From contig JAMOMX010000455.1 in assembly GCA_027066935.1 (NCBI GenBank), forward strand, positions 1 through 21,849: a DNA stretch of 21,849 nucleotides, given 5' to 3'. Source of the stretch: Sulfurimonas sp. (lineage in GTDB: Bacteria; Campylobacterota; Campylobacteria; Campylobacterales; Sulfurimonadaceae). The first letter of the stretch is position 1. The number at the start of each line of letters is the position of its first letter. The notes under the pieces were generated by a model. The model did not search any database and was not told where the DNA came from. It saw only the letters and a list, made by a program, of their open reading frames with translations. The position numbers were made by a program, and so were the translations under genes. Positions 6,962 to 15,216 of this stretch are shown here, piece after piece.

Positions 6962-9627
6962 TATTTGCCATCCAAAAGTAACTTTGTTTTAAGAATAAAA
7001 TTTCTTTTAATTTCTTGTAATTCTTTTAGTCTTATATCTAATTCTTTCAACATATTTGTCTGACTATTTTTAATTAAGCCAAATAGGTTTTTAAAATCTT
7101 GAATATCAAAACTATCATCAAACTTTATATTGTATTTTTCTAATGCAAAAAGTTTTAATGCTCCACCATTTTTATGTTCATAATAATCAAAATTGGCTAA
7201 ACTAATTACAGCTGTTTTCTCCCCAACTGCAAATATTATAGGATGGTGCTTCATTGTCAAACACACCTTAGAATTTGATATAACACCTCTTATAAGTTTA
7301 AAATCAAAGTTGTAGTCAAATTTTATTACATTTACATTTGGATATTCATTTAAATAATCATCAATAGTGATATAATCTGTAGGAGTCATTGCAATTAATA
7401 CAATTTTCTGCTTTTGTTCATTCAAAATATAATTAACAATTTTATTAACTCTTTTTCTAAGTTTTTGTTTTGCTTCTTGATCTTTCTCCATACCCCAATA
7501 ATGAATATTTAAAGTTACATAGTTTTCAAAATCTTCTTTAGTTAAACCAAGTTTTACTAATTCTTTTTTCACAATTTCACTATTTACTTTATCACAAAAA
7601 AGTGCATCATCAAATGTTACAAATGTATTCTTATCATCTATACCAATACCTTTTAGAGCTTCTATAGAATCTTCAGGATCTCTTGTAGTAATAATATCTG
7701 CTTTTGATAGTCCCCATTTTGCTAAAAACTTATTAAAACTGCCATTCCATATACCAATAGTTTGACCTGACAACACAACAGATACATTCATTACTTTTGC
7801 TATTGATATGAAGAAAACTCCATCCCACAATCTAGATAAGGTTTTACCAGTAAGATAACCGCCACCACTATAAAATAACATGTCAGATTTTTTAAGCTCT
7901 TCCAAAAGAGCCGCTTTTTTAGCATTAATTAAAAAAGTTGGCAAGTCAGCTCTAACTAAATAAGCATTTAAATAAACTAAAATAGCATTAAATAAAAACA
8001 ATATCTTCACTGGCAAGTTACTGACACTATATAAACTTATATCATTGTGATCATAGAAAGATTCTCTAGGAGATTCAAATACTATACATTTACCATGTTC
8101 ATTATATGTATAATCTCTATCATGTGTAAGTACAACTTTTCTATACTGAGGTAATTCTTTTTCTAGTAATTGCAATGTAGCATTTAATTGTGCTTCATCT
8201 CCAACATTCTTATATCCATATCCACCTGTTATAAGAATCTGATTTGATTTGTTTGTTTTTTTATAAACAAACAAATTTTTCAATTTTCCTAAATAGAAAT
8301 TTGCAAATCTTATGTATGGGTTTTTTGTTATTTTTAGTTTTGTCATTATTCTTCCTATTAATTCGAAATTTTTTGCTATTTTTACTACATATTTTAATTT
8401 ATTATATGTTTTTTTATATCCATATTTTATATACCACTCTTTTGATAATTTAGAAATTAGATATTTAAAAGTATATCCGCTAAATAAATTATTGATATGA
8501 TATTTAGTCTTATATAGTCTATCATTTATCTGCACTTGCTTAAATTTGGTTGTTGATTTTTGACTATTTGCAACAATATCAAAACCTAATATCTCTTTTG
8601 TAATATTTTTATTATTGTCAAATATCTGCTGGATTTCTTTATTTCTAATCACAACAATACTTTTAGCAAGTGGATCATTAGCCCATTTGCCCCAAGCATC
8701 TTTAATACTTATATCAGCAGTATAGCCCCAAAAATCACTACATTTGAAGCAGATATTCATACTAAAAAAATAATTTCTCCATGTTTCAGTAAAAATAGTT
8801 TTAAACCTATCTTTTTTTAAAATGGTTTGATTACCATTATAAGAATCATTTTTAAAAAAATGATTCTTAAAATGGTTTGCATTTTTTAAATTATCTTTAT
8901 TTCTAAGATTTACCTTAAATATTTCATTTTTTGATATATCTTCTGATTCTGATAGAAAATCAATAAATTGACCATTTACATTATGACTACAAGATAAAGC
9001 TATAGTATAGAGCCTATTTTTTTTATAATGTCTATTTTTCTTAAATACATCATTAACTGCTCTTATGATACAAGGTACTCCTATAAAAAGTATTCTTTCT
9101 TGTTTATCTATAAACTCTTTTAAAACTTTTTCAAAAGATATTGGGGCATAAAATGAACTTCTTTTTGATTCAATTTCATCTATGGTTCTACTAATTGAAG
9201 CATTATAGTGAATTTCTCCGATCTTTCCCATACTCATTTCTGCATGTATAACTACATCAATCATATTGTTTTCAAGCATATCAAGAGCAAGTGCAGTTAC
9301 TACACCACCTGAAGCACTTTTTCTTCTTTTTTCTTCCCTATTATCATAAGCTATAAAATACTCACTACCTTCAAGTCCAAAAGAATTAGAATCTTCACTT
9401 TGAGTAACTTTTTTAGCTTCATCTATAATTTTATCGTTTGTAAATGGACAATATTTAACACAAGTGGTACACTCTGTACAATTATCGTTTATAGTTGGTT
9501 GTATCTCTTTATATTCAGTATATACCATATCAATAGCATTATGGGGACATACCGTGTCACAAATACCACATCCTATGCAATGGTTATAATTTACAGTACT
9601 AAATACAACATGAGGTTCATTCTTCAT
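6961..9627 (-). CDS. Ferredoxin / F420-dehydrogenase-beta-like / polysaccharide pyruvyltransferase fusion
   Basis: An 888-residue protein with three parts. Residues 17-27 and 50-60 carry two CX2CX2CX3C motifs for two [4Fe-4S] clusters (CIGCGICDTVC, CTECTTCVKYC). Residues about 85-380 form an FrhB/FdhB-type domain (SASGGVVTALAL at 104-115, FIGVPC at 181-186, NICFKCSDFW at 291-300, KDAWGKW), which in relatives binds FAD and further iron-sulfur. Residues about 463-830 form a polysaccharide pyruvyltransferase domain (ITGGYGYKNVGDEAQLNA, MKHHPIIFAV). The last domain should transfer pyruvate from phosphoenolpyruvate to a sugar. These domains are often separate neighbours in polysaccharide loci; here they are one chain. 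F420 is not expected in this kind of organism, so the redox partner is probably different. Its start overlaps the flippase stop by four bases. Confidence 0.85.
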   Translation of the reverse strand: MKNEPHVVFSTVNYNHCIGCGICDTVCPHNAIDMVYTEYKEIQPTINDNCTECTTCVKYCPFTNDKIIDEAKKVTQSEDSNSFGLEGSEYFIAYDNREEKRRKSASGGVVTALALDMLENNMIDVVIHAEMSMGKIGEIHYNASISRTIDEIESKRSSFYAPISFEKVLKEFIDKQERILFIGVPCIIRAVNDVFKKNRHYKKNRLYTIALSCSHNVNGQFIDFLSESEDISKNEIFKVNLRNKDNLKNANHFKNHFFKNDSYNGNQTILKKDRFKTIFTETWRNYFFSMNICFKCSDFWGYTADISIKDAWGKWANDPLAKSIVVIRNKEIQQIFDNNKNITKEILGFDIVANSQKSTTKFKQVQINDRLYKTKYHINNLFSGYTFKYLISKLSKEWYIKYGYKKTYNKLKYVVKIAKNFELIGRIMTKLKITKNPYIRFANFYLGKLKNLFVYKKTNKSNQILITGGYGYKNVGDEAQLNATLQLLEKELPQYRKVVLTHDRDYTYNEHGKCIVFESPRESFYDHNDISLYSVSNLPVKILFLFNAILVYLNAYLVRADLPTFLINAKKAALLEELKKSDMLFYSGGGYLTGKTLSRLWDGVFFISIAKVMNVSVVLSGQTIGIWNGSFNKFLAKWGLSKADIITTRDPEDSIEALKGIGIDDKNTFVTFDDALFCDKVNSEIVKKELVKLGLTKEDFENYVTLNIHYWGMEKDQEAKQKLRKRVNKIVNYILNEQKQKIVLIAMTPTDYITIDDYLNEYPNVNVIKFDYNFDFKLIRGVISNSKVCLTMKHHPIIFAVGEKTAVISLANFDYYEHKNGGALKLFALEKYNIKFDDSFDIQDFKNLFGLIKNSQTNMLKELDIRLKELQEIKRNFILKTKLLLDGK

Positions 9628-10823
9628 GTAATAGCTACCTTTATTTTGTTGTTTAAGTATTGATAAGATATATATACACTATAAGAAACCATTACAATCT
9701 TTACAATTTGAATTGCTACCGTATATCCTTCTAAATTATATATTTCATAAAAAATAATTCCTAATATAATATTTAGCACAAATCCTATAGTAAATCTTTT
9801 TATATACAAATAATTATCTTTTAACATTAAAAGATAATTAGTATTATTTGCGAATATATGAGAAAATAGACCAATTAACATAAAATCCAATACTATACTA
9901 GACCTCATATATTCTTCTGGGTTATATAAATATGTAAAAATTATATTGTTTAAAAAAAAATAAGTAAACAATATCACAGTTATAAAATAAATACTTTTAT
10001 ATAAAATAGATATCATTAATATTTCTTTAACTTTTTTATCATCTTTAAATACTTTTGTAAGCTGAGGAAATAATTTTCTTGCCAATAAACCTTCCCCCAT
10101 TAATAAACCATTATAAATTGCTAAAGAAACTGCATATATACCAACTTCATTCTTATTTGCTATAAATCCAAGTAAAAGGATATCACTTCTTGCATATAGT
10201 TCAACAATTAACCGATTTGCTATAAATACTTTACTCTTTATAAACATCCAAATTAAGTACTTCTTACTAAATACAAAAACTCCAATATTATTTATAATAT
10301 ATTTATATTTCATTAATTCAGATATACTTTTTGATATAAATCTTGCTATTACGATATATATAATTGATAATTCAGACTGAATTATCAATATTGTTAATGT
10401 AGCAAACAGTAAACCATCAAAAAAGAAGTTATATTTTACATCAATGTTAATTTTTTTATAATAATCTAAAATGCTAGATAAGCTTATTGTAAGAGGTATA
10501 AGCAATAATAAAAATATATATGCTATATTTGGTAACCTCATAAGCCAAAATACAATTAATAATAAAATTGTCAATAATGAATACCCTATAATTCTTAAGA
10601 TTAAAGTTGCAAAAATTAATTTTATTTTGTTAGATATTTTAGGAGCAAGAACAACAAAACTCTGTAAAGTACCCATTTGAGATACTGAAACAAATAATAC
10701 AAATAAAGTATTATAAAACTGATACTCTCCGAATATATCCGACAAATAATAATTAGCAATATGTATATTTATAAAAAAGGTTATACTAAAATGAAGTAAA
10801 TATAAGAGATATGATGTTACCAT
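9624..10823 (-). CDS. Wzx-like oligosaccharide flippase (MOP superfamily)
   Basis: A 399-residue protein composed almost wholly of hydrophobic segments, about twelve, starting MVTSYLLYLLHFSITFFINI. The pattern IFGEYQFYNTLFVLFVSVSQMGTLQSF near the N-terminus and IANKNEVGIYAVSLAIYNGLL in the middle are characteristic of polysaccharide flippases, whose role is to move undecaprenyl-linked repeat units across the inner membrane. The length is at the short end of the usual 400-480. It overlaps the fusion gene by four bases and shares one base with the stop of kdsA upstream (TAATG). Flippase assignment is firm; the substrate is unknown. Confidence 0.85.
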   Translation of the reverse strand: MVTSYLLYLLHFSITFFINIHIANYYLSDIFGEYQFYNTLFVLFVSVSQMGTLQSFVVLAPKISNKIKLIFATLILRIIGYSLLTILLLIVFWLMRLPNIAYIFLLLLIPLTISLSSILDYYKKINIDVKYNFFFDGLLFATLTILIIQSELSIIYIVIARFISKSISELMKYKYIINNIGVFVFSKKYLIWMFIKSKVFIANRLIVELYARSDILLLGFIANKNEVGIYAVSLAIYNGLLMGEGLLARKLFPQLTKVFKDDKKVKEILMISILYKSIYFITVILFTYFFLNNIIFTYLYNPEEYMRSSIVLDFMLIGLFSHIFANNTNYLLMLKDNYLYIKRFTIGFVLNIILGIIFYEIYNLEGYTVAIQIVKIVMVSYSVYISYQYLNNKIKVAIT

Positions 10824-11614
10824 TATTTAGGTTTTATACTTTTCAAAATCTCTTTAAAATATTTCAAATAAACCATATTAGGCCCATCACTAAGAGCCTC
10901 TTCTGGATCCTCATGAACCTCAAAGAAAAAACCATCTACTCCTACTGCATTTGCTAACTTTGCCATATATGGTGCATATTTTCTATCCCCTCCACTGGTT
11001 CCACCTAAAGACGATGGTTTTTGAGTAGAATGTGTTACATCCATGATGACTGGATAACCAAACTCTTTCATATCTATAATTTGTCTAAAATCAACTACAA
11101 GATTACCAAGACCAAACATGCTTCCTCTCTCTGTTAACATTATCTTATCATTGCCACTCTCTTTTACTTTTATCACAGGATGTATCATATCTTTACCGTC
11201 GAGAAATTGTGCTTTTTTGATATTAATTATTTTATCTGTTTTGGCAGTTGCTATAAGCAAATCTGTTTGTCTACAAAGAAATGCTGGTATCTGAAGTATA
11301 TCAACAACTTCTGCCAATGGTTTTGCTTGGCATGACTCATGTATATCAGTTGTGATAGGTAAATTAAACTCTTTTTTTACTCTCTCTAAGATTCTAAGTC
11401 CTTCTTCAAGACCTGGACCTCTATAGCTATCTAATGAAGTTCTATTTGCTTTATCAAAACTTGCTTTGAAGATATATGTAAAGTCCAATTCATCAGTCAT
11501 TTTTTTAATACTCTCTGCAAGATGCATAATCATAGATTCATTTTCAATGACACAAGGACCTGAGATGATAAACTTTTTTTCTTTTAGTTTTTTATATAAT
11601 TTTTCACTATTCAT
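10823..11614 (-). CDS. kdsA: 3-deoxy-8-phosphooctulonate synthase (Kdo-8-P synthase)
   Basis: A 263-residue aldolase-type enzyme that condenses arabinose-5-phosphate with phosphoenolpyruvate to Kdo-8-phosphate. Visible signatures are SGPCVIEN at 18-25, the FKASFDKANRTS substrate loop, TDIHES, and IPAFLCRQTDLL. The Cys in GPC (residue 21) marks the metal-dependent class, as opposed to the Asn of the E. coli enzyme. The length is normal. The start at 11614 follows the stop of a 44-codon ORF by two bases. Kdo is needed for lipid A core in all such bacteria, but placing this gene with kdsB, kdsD and a KpsS-like protein suggests a supply dedicated to this polysaccharide. Confidence 0.96.
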   Translation of the reverse strand: MNSEKLYKKLKEKKFIISGPCVIENESMIMHLAESIKKMTDELDFTYIFKASFDKANRTSLDSYRGPGLEEGLRILERVKKEFNLPITTDIHESCQAKPLAEVVDILQIPAFLCRQTDLLIATAKTDKIINIKKAQFLDGKDMIHPVIKVKESGNDKIMLTERGSMFGLGNLVVDFRQIIDMKEFGYPVIMDVTHSTQKPSSLGGTSGGDRKYAPYMAKLANAVGVDGFFFEVHEDPEEALSDGPNMVYLKYFKEILKSIKPK

Positions 11615-11616
11615 TT

Positions 11617-11751
11617 TTAGCTTTCCTTTTTACTTTGTTTGATTAGTTCTTTTAGTAAATCTTGTGATTTTAAAATATAATCATCTATATCTTTAAAAAT
11701 ACTATCTATATCAAAGAGGATAGCTTTAATCTTTTGTACTTTTTCTTTCAT
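11617..11751 (-). CDS. Small ORF between kdsB and kdsA, 44 codons, unknown
   Basis: An open frame with ATG at 11751, ten bases after the kdsB stop, and TAA two bases before the kdsA start. It fills the 147-base spacer almost exactly, which favours a real coding sequence. The product is small, charged and helical (KDIDDYILKSQDLLKELIKQ), possibly a coiled coil. The segment KIKAILFDIDSIFKD recalls motif I of HAD phosphatases such as KdsC, the Kdo-8-P phosphatase otherwise missing from this cluster, but the Gly after DxD is replaced by Ser and the rest of the enzyme is absent. No clear Shine-Dalgarno sequence is seen. Coding status and function are uncertain. Confidence 0.45.
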   Translation of the reverse strand: MKEKVQKIKAILFDIDSIFKDIDDYILKSQDLLKELIKQSKKES

Positions 11752-11761
11752 ATTATCTACA

Positions 11762-12517
11762 TTAGATTTCATCTATCAACTCCAAAGCCTTTTGATAATC
11801 TTTCTGAGTATCTATTCCTGTAGAATTATAAGTTGTTTCTATCATTTTTATCTTATATCCATTTTCAAGCACTCTTAATTGTTCTAACTTTTCTACTTTT
11901 TCTAAGTAGGTTTGTTCCATATTGGCATATGTAAGCAAAAACTCTTTTGTATAACCATATACTCCTAAGTGCCTATAAAATTTCAAAATTTTTGGAATAC
12001 TATTATGATGGCTCAACAATAATTCCCAATCGTCCCTATGATGAGGGATAATAGATCTAGAAAAATATAGTGCATTGCTTTGATTGTCCACTGTTACTTT
12101 AACTGCATTATGATTTTTTAAGTCATCTACTTTATCTATTTTATGCATCGCACTGACCATAGATATATCGTTAGTAAAAGCATTGGCAAGACTATCTATA
12201 AGTTCTGGCTCTATAAAAGGCTCATCGCCTTGCACATTGATAACTACATCACATTCTAAATTTTCAACTACTTCTGCGATTCTATCTGTACCTGATTGAT
12301 GTGTATCTTTTGTCATAATAACATCATCTGTAAATTTTAAACAATTATCATAAACTTTTATACTATCAGTAGCTATAAAAATTTCATCAATACTTTTAGC
12401 TTTTAAACATTGTTCATAAACTCTTTGAATTACACTTTTACCTTTTAAGTCAAGTAAAACTTTATTTGGCAATCTTGTGGAATTTAATCTCGCAGGGATT
12501 ACTACTATTTTTTTCAT
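11762..12517 (-). CDS. kdsB: 3-deoxy-manno-octulosonate cytidylyltransferase (CMP-Kdo synthetase)
   Basis: A 251-residue cytidylyltransferase that activates Kdo with CTP. The N-terminal nucleotide-binding segment is VIPARLNSTRLPNKVLLDL (residues 5-23). QSGTDRIAEVV and VVINVQGDEPFIEPELI are strongly conserved family blocks, the second containing the metal-binding Asp. YFSRSIIPHHRD and HLGVYGYTKEFLL follow, again as expected. The gene lies five bases after the stop of kdsD, in one transcription unit. Nothing unusual in length or composition. Confidence 0.97.
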   Translation of the reverse strand: MKKIVVIPARLNSTRLPNKVLLDLKGKSVIQRVYEQCLKAKSIDEIFIATDSIKVYDNCLKFTDDVIMTKDTHQSGTDRIAEVVENLECDVVINVQGDEPFIEPELIDSLANAFTNDISMVSAMHKIDKVDDLKNHNAVKVTVDNQSNALYFSRSIIPHHRDDWELLLSHHNSIPKILKFYRHLGVYGYTKEFLLTYANMEQTYLEKVEKLEQLRVLENGYKIKMIETTYNSTGIDTQKDYQKALELIDEI

Positions 12518-12522
12518 AACAC

Positions 12523-13464
12523 CTATAGACCTAAATCATATATTTGAACTATACCGACTAATGCCTTATCTTTAGTCACAAGTAACGAGTTTATTTTAGT
12601 ATCTGTCATTACCTTTTGTGCTTCTGTAAGCTTTGCATCTTGGTTGATGGTTTTAGGGTTTTTTGTCATAAGTTTAGAGGCAGTAAGAGTAAAAAAACTA
12701 TTTTCATCTTCCATAGCTCTTCTGATATCTCCATCTGTAATGATACCTTCTATTTTATTACCACTAACCACAACTGTCAATCCAAACTTACTACTAGACA
12801 TAATTTTGGTTATATCCTTAATATTGTCTTCCAAAGAGCATGTTGGTAAATTTTTAGAGTTCATTACATTTTCTACTTTTGTCAAAAGTCTTCTTCCTAA
12901 ACTACCTCCAGGATGAAATTGAGCAAAATCTTTATCTTTAAAATCTCTTACTTTCATAAGTGCTGTAGCAATAGCATCTCCCATAACCAATGTTGCTGTT
13001 GTAGAAGACATTGGAGCAAGATTCAAAGGACAACCCTCTTTTTCAACATGAACATTTAAGTGATAGTTTGAGTTTTTTGCTAATGTTGAAAAAGGATTAC
13101 CAGTTATAGAGATAATAATATTTCCTTGATTTTTTAAAAAAGGAATAATTTTTAACACTTCATCTGTTTCTCCAGAATTTGATAACAATAATACAATATC
13201 ATCTTTTTCAATCATCCCAAGATCACCATGATAAGCCTCTCCAGGATGCAAGAAAAAGCTTGGAGTTCCTGTGCTTGCAAGTGTGGCTGCAATTTTTGTC
13301 CCAATGAGTCCAGATTTTCCCATACCTGATATAATAAATTTGCCATTACTATTTAATATATCTGTTACTGCACCATCAAAATCATTTGTTAATAAACTTG
13401 ATAAATTTGATATAGCCCGTGACTCTATTTTAAATATTTCTTTTGCTATCTCAATTATTTTCAT
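12523..13464 (-). CDS. kdsD: Arabinose-5-phosphate isomerase (KpsF/KdsD family)
   Basis: A 313-residue isomerase that converts ribulose-5-phosphate to arabinose-5-phosphate, the first step of Kdo synthesis. The SIS domain (about 30-180) shows SGMGKSGLIG at 46-55, HPGEAYHGDLGMI at 73-85, SNSGET at 95-100 and APMSSTTATLVMGDA at 150-164. Two CBS domains follow from about residue 198, ending GIVQIYDLG. I place the start at 13464 rather than at an in-frame ATG eight codons upstream, because GGAGAAG stands just before it and the protein then begins MKIIEIAKEIFKIE like its relatives. The capsule-type name kpsF is equally possible; isozymes are often tied to one polysaccharide. Confidence 0.93.
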   Translation of the reverse strand: MKIIEIAKEIFKIESRAISNLSSLLTNDFDGAVTDILNSNGKFIISGMGKSGLIGTKIAATLASTGTPSFFLHPGEAYHGDLGMIEKDDIVLLLSNSGETDEVLKIIPFLKNQGNIIISITGNPFSTLAKNSNYHLNVHVEKEGCPLNLAPMSSTTATLVMGDAIATALMKVRDFKDKDFAQFHPGGSLGRRLLTKVENVMNSKNLPTCSLEDNIKDITKIMSSSKFGLTVVVSGNKIEGIITDGDIRRAMEDENSFFTLTASKLMTKNPKTINQDAKLTEAQKVMTDTKINSLLVTKDKALVGIVQIYDLGL

Positions 13465-13494
13465 TATACTTCTCCAAATACCATTCAATAGTTT

Positions 13495-13587
13495 TTATAG
13501 GGGTGAAGGGGTCAGGGTTTGATTTTTGACTCCAACTTTTTTATAATTTCTAATAGAGGGATCAAGTATCAAATGTAAAACACCCAT
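13495..13587 (-). CDS. Short ORF after metK, 30 codons, shares its start with a repeat
   Basis: ATG at 13587 stands one base after the metK stop, preceded by GGGGGAG at the end of metK, and runs to TAA at 13495-13497. Its first eight residues (MGVLHLIL) are encoded inside the direct repeat and match the last part of the 54-codon ORF upstream of metK. The tail (VKNQTLTPSPL) comes from a C-rich stretch and does not look like folded protein. I regard it as a possible leader or junk frame in the 124-base spacer before kdsD, not a secure gene. Confidence 0.2.
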   Translation of the reverse strand: MGVLHLILDPSIRNYKKVGVKNQTLTPSPL

Positions 13588-13625
13588 TTTAATCTCCCCC
13601 ATAATCATGGGATAATTCTAAACTA
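13566..13625. repeat. 60-base direct repeat, copy at the end of metK
   Basis: This stretch matches 14823-14881 at all but three positions: one single-base indel and two substitutions. It covers the last nine codons of metK and 25 bases beyond. The indel sits in a run of G on the coding strand (GGGGGAG here, GAGGAG in the other copy) and decides whether the frame stops at GGD or reads on into MGVLHLI. Metk lies between the two copies. Confidence 0.85.
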
Positions 13626-14791
13626 TCTAACTTTTCCCAAGAATAATCACTCTGCCCAACTTGCCCACGACTTGCTATATCAGCATAAAGAAAAGTCTCT
13701 TCACTTGGCTTATCAAGTCCAAATTTCTTAGTTAACCAGTTTGAAGTAAGAGAAAAGTTATCTATCACAAATTCTGATAATTTATCATCATCTATAGTTG
13801 TATATGTACCAAATGTATCAACCGCAACTGATGTGGGTTTAATAACACCTATAGCATATGATAGTTGAACATTACATTTTTTTGCAAGTCCAGCAGCTAC
13901 GATATGCTTTGCTATATATCTAGCTGCATAAAGACCACTTCTATCCACTTTTGTATAGTCTTTAGATGACTGAGCTCCGCCACCTATAGGTGCATATCCA
14001 CCAAAACTATCTACAATCAACTTTCTACCAGTTAATCCACTATCATGTAGTGGCCCATGATTGACATATCTTCCTGTTGGATTTAGGTGTATGATTGTAG
14101 TTTGGGGATTATATAGATTAGTAGGAAGTCCAGAATCGTTTATGAGACCTTGTAAAAGCTCTCTTACCTTAACGATATCCATACCTTCCACACTAGGAGC
14201 ACTTAAAACAATAGTATGTATTTTTTGTGGTTTGCAGTTTTCAAAGTTCTCTTTAGTTTCATAGTCTATCGTTACTTGTGTTTTGATATCAACACCAAGC
14301 TTATGATTGTGAGCCAATGCATAATGATAAACTTTATCACAAAGCACACGAGCATAAGTGATAGCAGAGGGCATAAAGTCAGCAGTCTCATCAGAAGCAA
14401 AACCAAACATGATTCCTTGATCACCAGCACCTATCTCTCCATCTTCTTGATCTACCCCTTGATTGATATCTGGAGATTGTTGATTTAGAAGCACTTGTAC
14501 TTTCACATCATCAGGGTAAAGTGTCTCTTCTTTGGAGAAAGAACTTGTTCCATCATAACCAATCTTTATAAATGCATCTTTGACTATCTTTTCATAATCT
14601 TTTTGGCTTAAGTTTGCCTTTGAAGTAACTTCTCCGCCGATGATAACATGATTTCCAGCTACAAATACTTCACTAGCAACTCTTGATTGACTATCTTCTA
14701 TGATAAGCCTATCTACAATACTATCAGCAATGATATCTGCACATTTATCAGGATGTCCTGGACTTACTACTTCACTTGTAAATAGATACAT
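13589..14791 (-). CDS. metK: S-adenosylmethionine synthetase
   Basis: A 400-residue enzyme that makes SAM from methionine and ATP. Family motifs are GHPDKCADIIADSI (12-25), GAGDQGIMFGFA in the first third, the GGGAQSSKDYTKVDRSG loop (usual GGGAFSGKD pattern altered), and YAIGVIKPTSV near the end. The start is ATG at 14791, sharing one base with the stop of a 54-codon ORF (TAATG), with AAGGTGG upstream. The C-terminus (LELSHDYGGD) is encoded within a direct repeat whose other copy lies before the gene. A housekeeping gene inside a polysaccharide operon, with no methyltransferase nearby, is unexpected. Its codon style is less AT-rich than the glycosyltransferases. It may be a native gene captured by the operon or a duplicate. 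Confidence 0.95.
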   Translation of the reverse strand: MYLFTSEVVSPGHPDKCADIIADSIVDRLIIEDSQSRVASEVFVAGNHVIIGGEVTSKANLSQKDYEKIVKDAFIKIGYDGTSSFSKEETLYPDDVKVQVLLNQQSPDINQGVDQEDGEIGAGDQGIMFGFASDETADFMPSAITYARVLCDKVYHYALAHNHKLGVDIKTQVTIDYETKENFENCKPQKIHTIVLSAPSVEGMDIVKVRELLQGLINDSGLPTNLYNPQTTIIHLNPTGRYVNHGPLHDSGLTGRKLIVDSFGGYAPIGGGAQSSKDYTKVDRSGLYAARYIAKHIVAAGLAKKCNVQLSYAIGVIKPTSVAVDTFGTYTTIDDDKLSEFVIDNFSLTSNWLTKKFGLDKPSEETFLYADIASRGQVGQSDYSWEKLDSLELSHDYGGD

Positions 14792-14955
14792 TATTTTGCC
14801 ACCTTGATTAGAGTGAGGTCACGTATCAAATGTAAAACACCCATTTTAATCTCCTCATAATCATGGGATAATTTTAAACTACTATTTTCCTTATAATTCA
14901 ACATTGTTCCCGCTTTATACCATATTGGTTTATTGATTAGTTCTTGTTTTGTCAT
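14791..14955 (-). CDS. 54-codon ORF translationally coupled to metK, unknown
   Basis: ATG at 14955 follows AGAGGG at a good distance, and the TAA overlaps the metK ATG by one base. The central part (KENSSLKLSHDYEE) resembles the C-terminus of MetK (EKLDSLELSHDYGG) because both are encoded in the direct repeat. The last 17 codons can also start internally at an ATG preceded by GAGGAG (MGVLHLIRDLTLIKVAK), which would form a tiny leader peptide. I do not recognise a family. It may be a genuine small protein, a leader coupled to metK, or the fused scar of an earlier metK copy. Confidence 0.45.
   Translation of the reverse strand: MTKQELINKPIWYKAGTMLNYKENSSLKLSHDYEEIKMGVLHLIRDLTLIKVAK
14823..14881. 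repeat. 60-base direct repeat, copy upstream of metK
   Basis: Partner of 13566-13625, same orientation, 1257 bases away, with metK between. Weaker similarity seems to extend on the metK-5' side of the block (GGAAAA and TAGTTTA on the coding strand occur in both). The arrangement fits either an insertion with target duplication or an old tandem duplication with most of one copy lost. Confidence 0.85.
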
Positions 14956-15005
14956 TTGATTTACCCTCTAAATACTCTACTTTTGCATAACTTACAAAAA
15001 GCACC

Positions 15006-15030
15006 AATATTTAATATAATATTAAATATT
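15006..15030. promoter_or_regulatory. Perfect 25-base AT-only palindrome upstream of the metK unit
   Basis: AATATTTAATAT and its exact reverse complement ATATTAAATATT flank a single central A. It lies about 50 bases upstream of the 54-codon ORF and overlaps sequence that could serve as a -10 region for minus-strand transcription. It may be an operator or a cruciform. Such palindromes can also arise by chance in very AT-rich DNA. The rest of the roughly 330-base gap (14956-15284) holds repeat elements and no convincing gene. Confidence 0.35.
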
Positions 15031-15216
15031 TATTTTATCTTTTTAAAATTAAAATAGCTTGAAGTTTTACTCAACTATTGTGAATATCCTTGTAGATAAA
15101 TGGGAGGATGCTACTTTTATCCTAAGTTCTCGATACAGCAACATAAACACCGTTCGGATTTTGTTTTATAAAATTCAATGTATTCAAGATAGTATATTGG
15201 CAACTTAAATACGAAA

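Noticed and set aside
8244..8500. Plus-strand open frames opposite the fusion gene
   Set aside because: They are very hydrophobic, Phe/Leu-rich products of antisense reading of an AT-rich gene, with no ribosome binding site and no recognisable motif.
11617..11751. A functional KdsC in the kdsB-kdsA spacer
   Set aside because: Only a motif-I-like stretch is present, without its Gly. KdsC needs about 160-180 residues with further motifs that are not there.
12616..12916. Overlapping plus-strand frames opposite kdsD
   Set aside because: They lie wholly within a secure conserved gene, and their translations mirror the CBS region without any protein-like pattern.
13464..13488. Longer kdsD start eight codons upstream
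   Set aside because: The upstream ATG has no Shine-Dalgarno sequence and adds a stretch foreign to the family, whereas GGAGAAG precedes the internal ATG.
14791..15100. SAM riboswitch upstream of metK
   Set aside because: I see no conserved SAM-box stems and no terminator/antiterminator pair. The spacer is AT-rich and is occupied by the 54-codon ORF and a simple palindrome.
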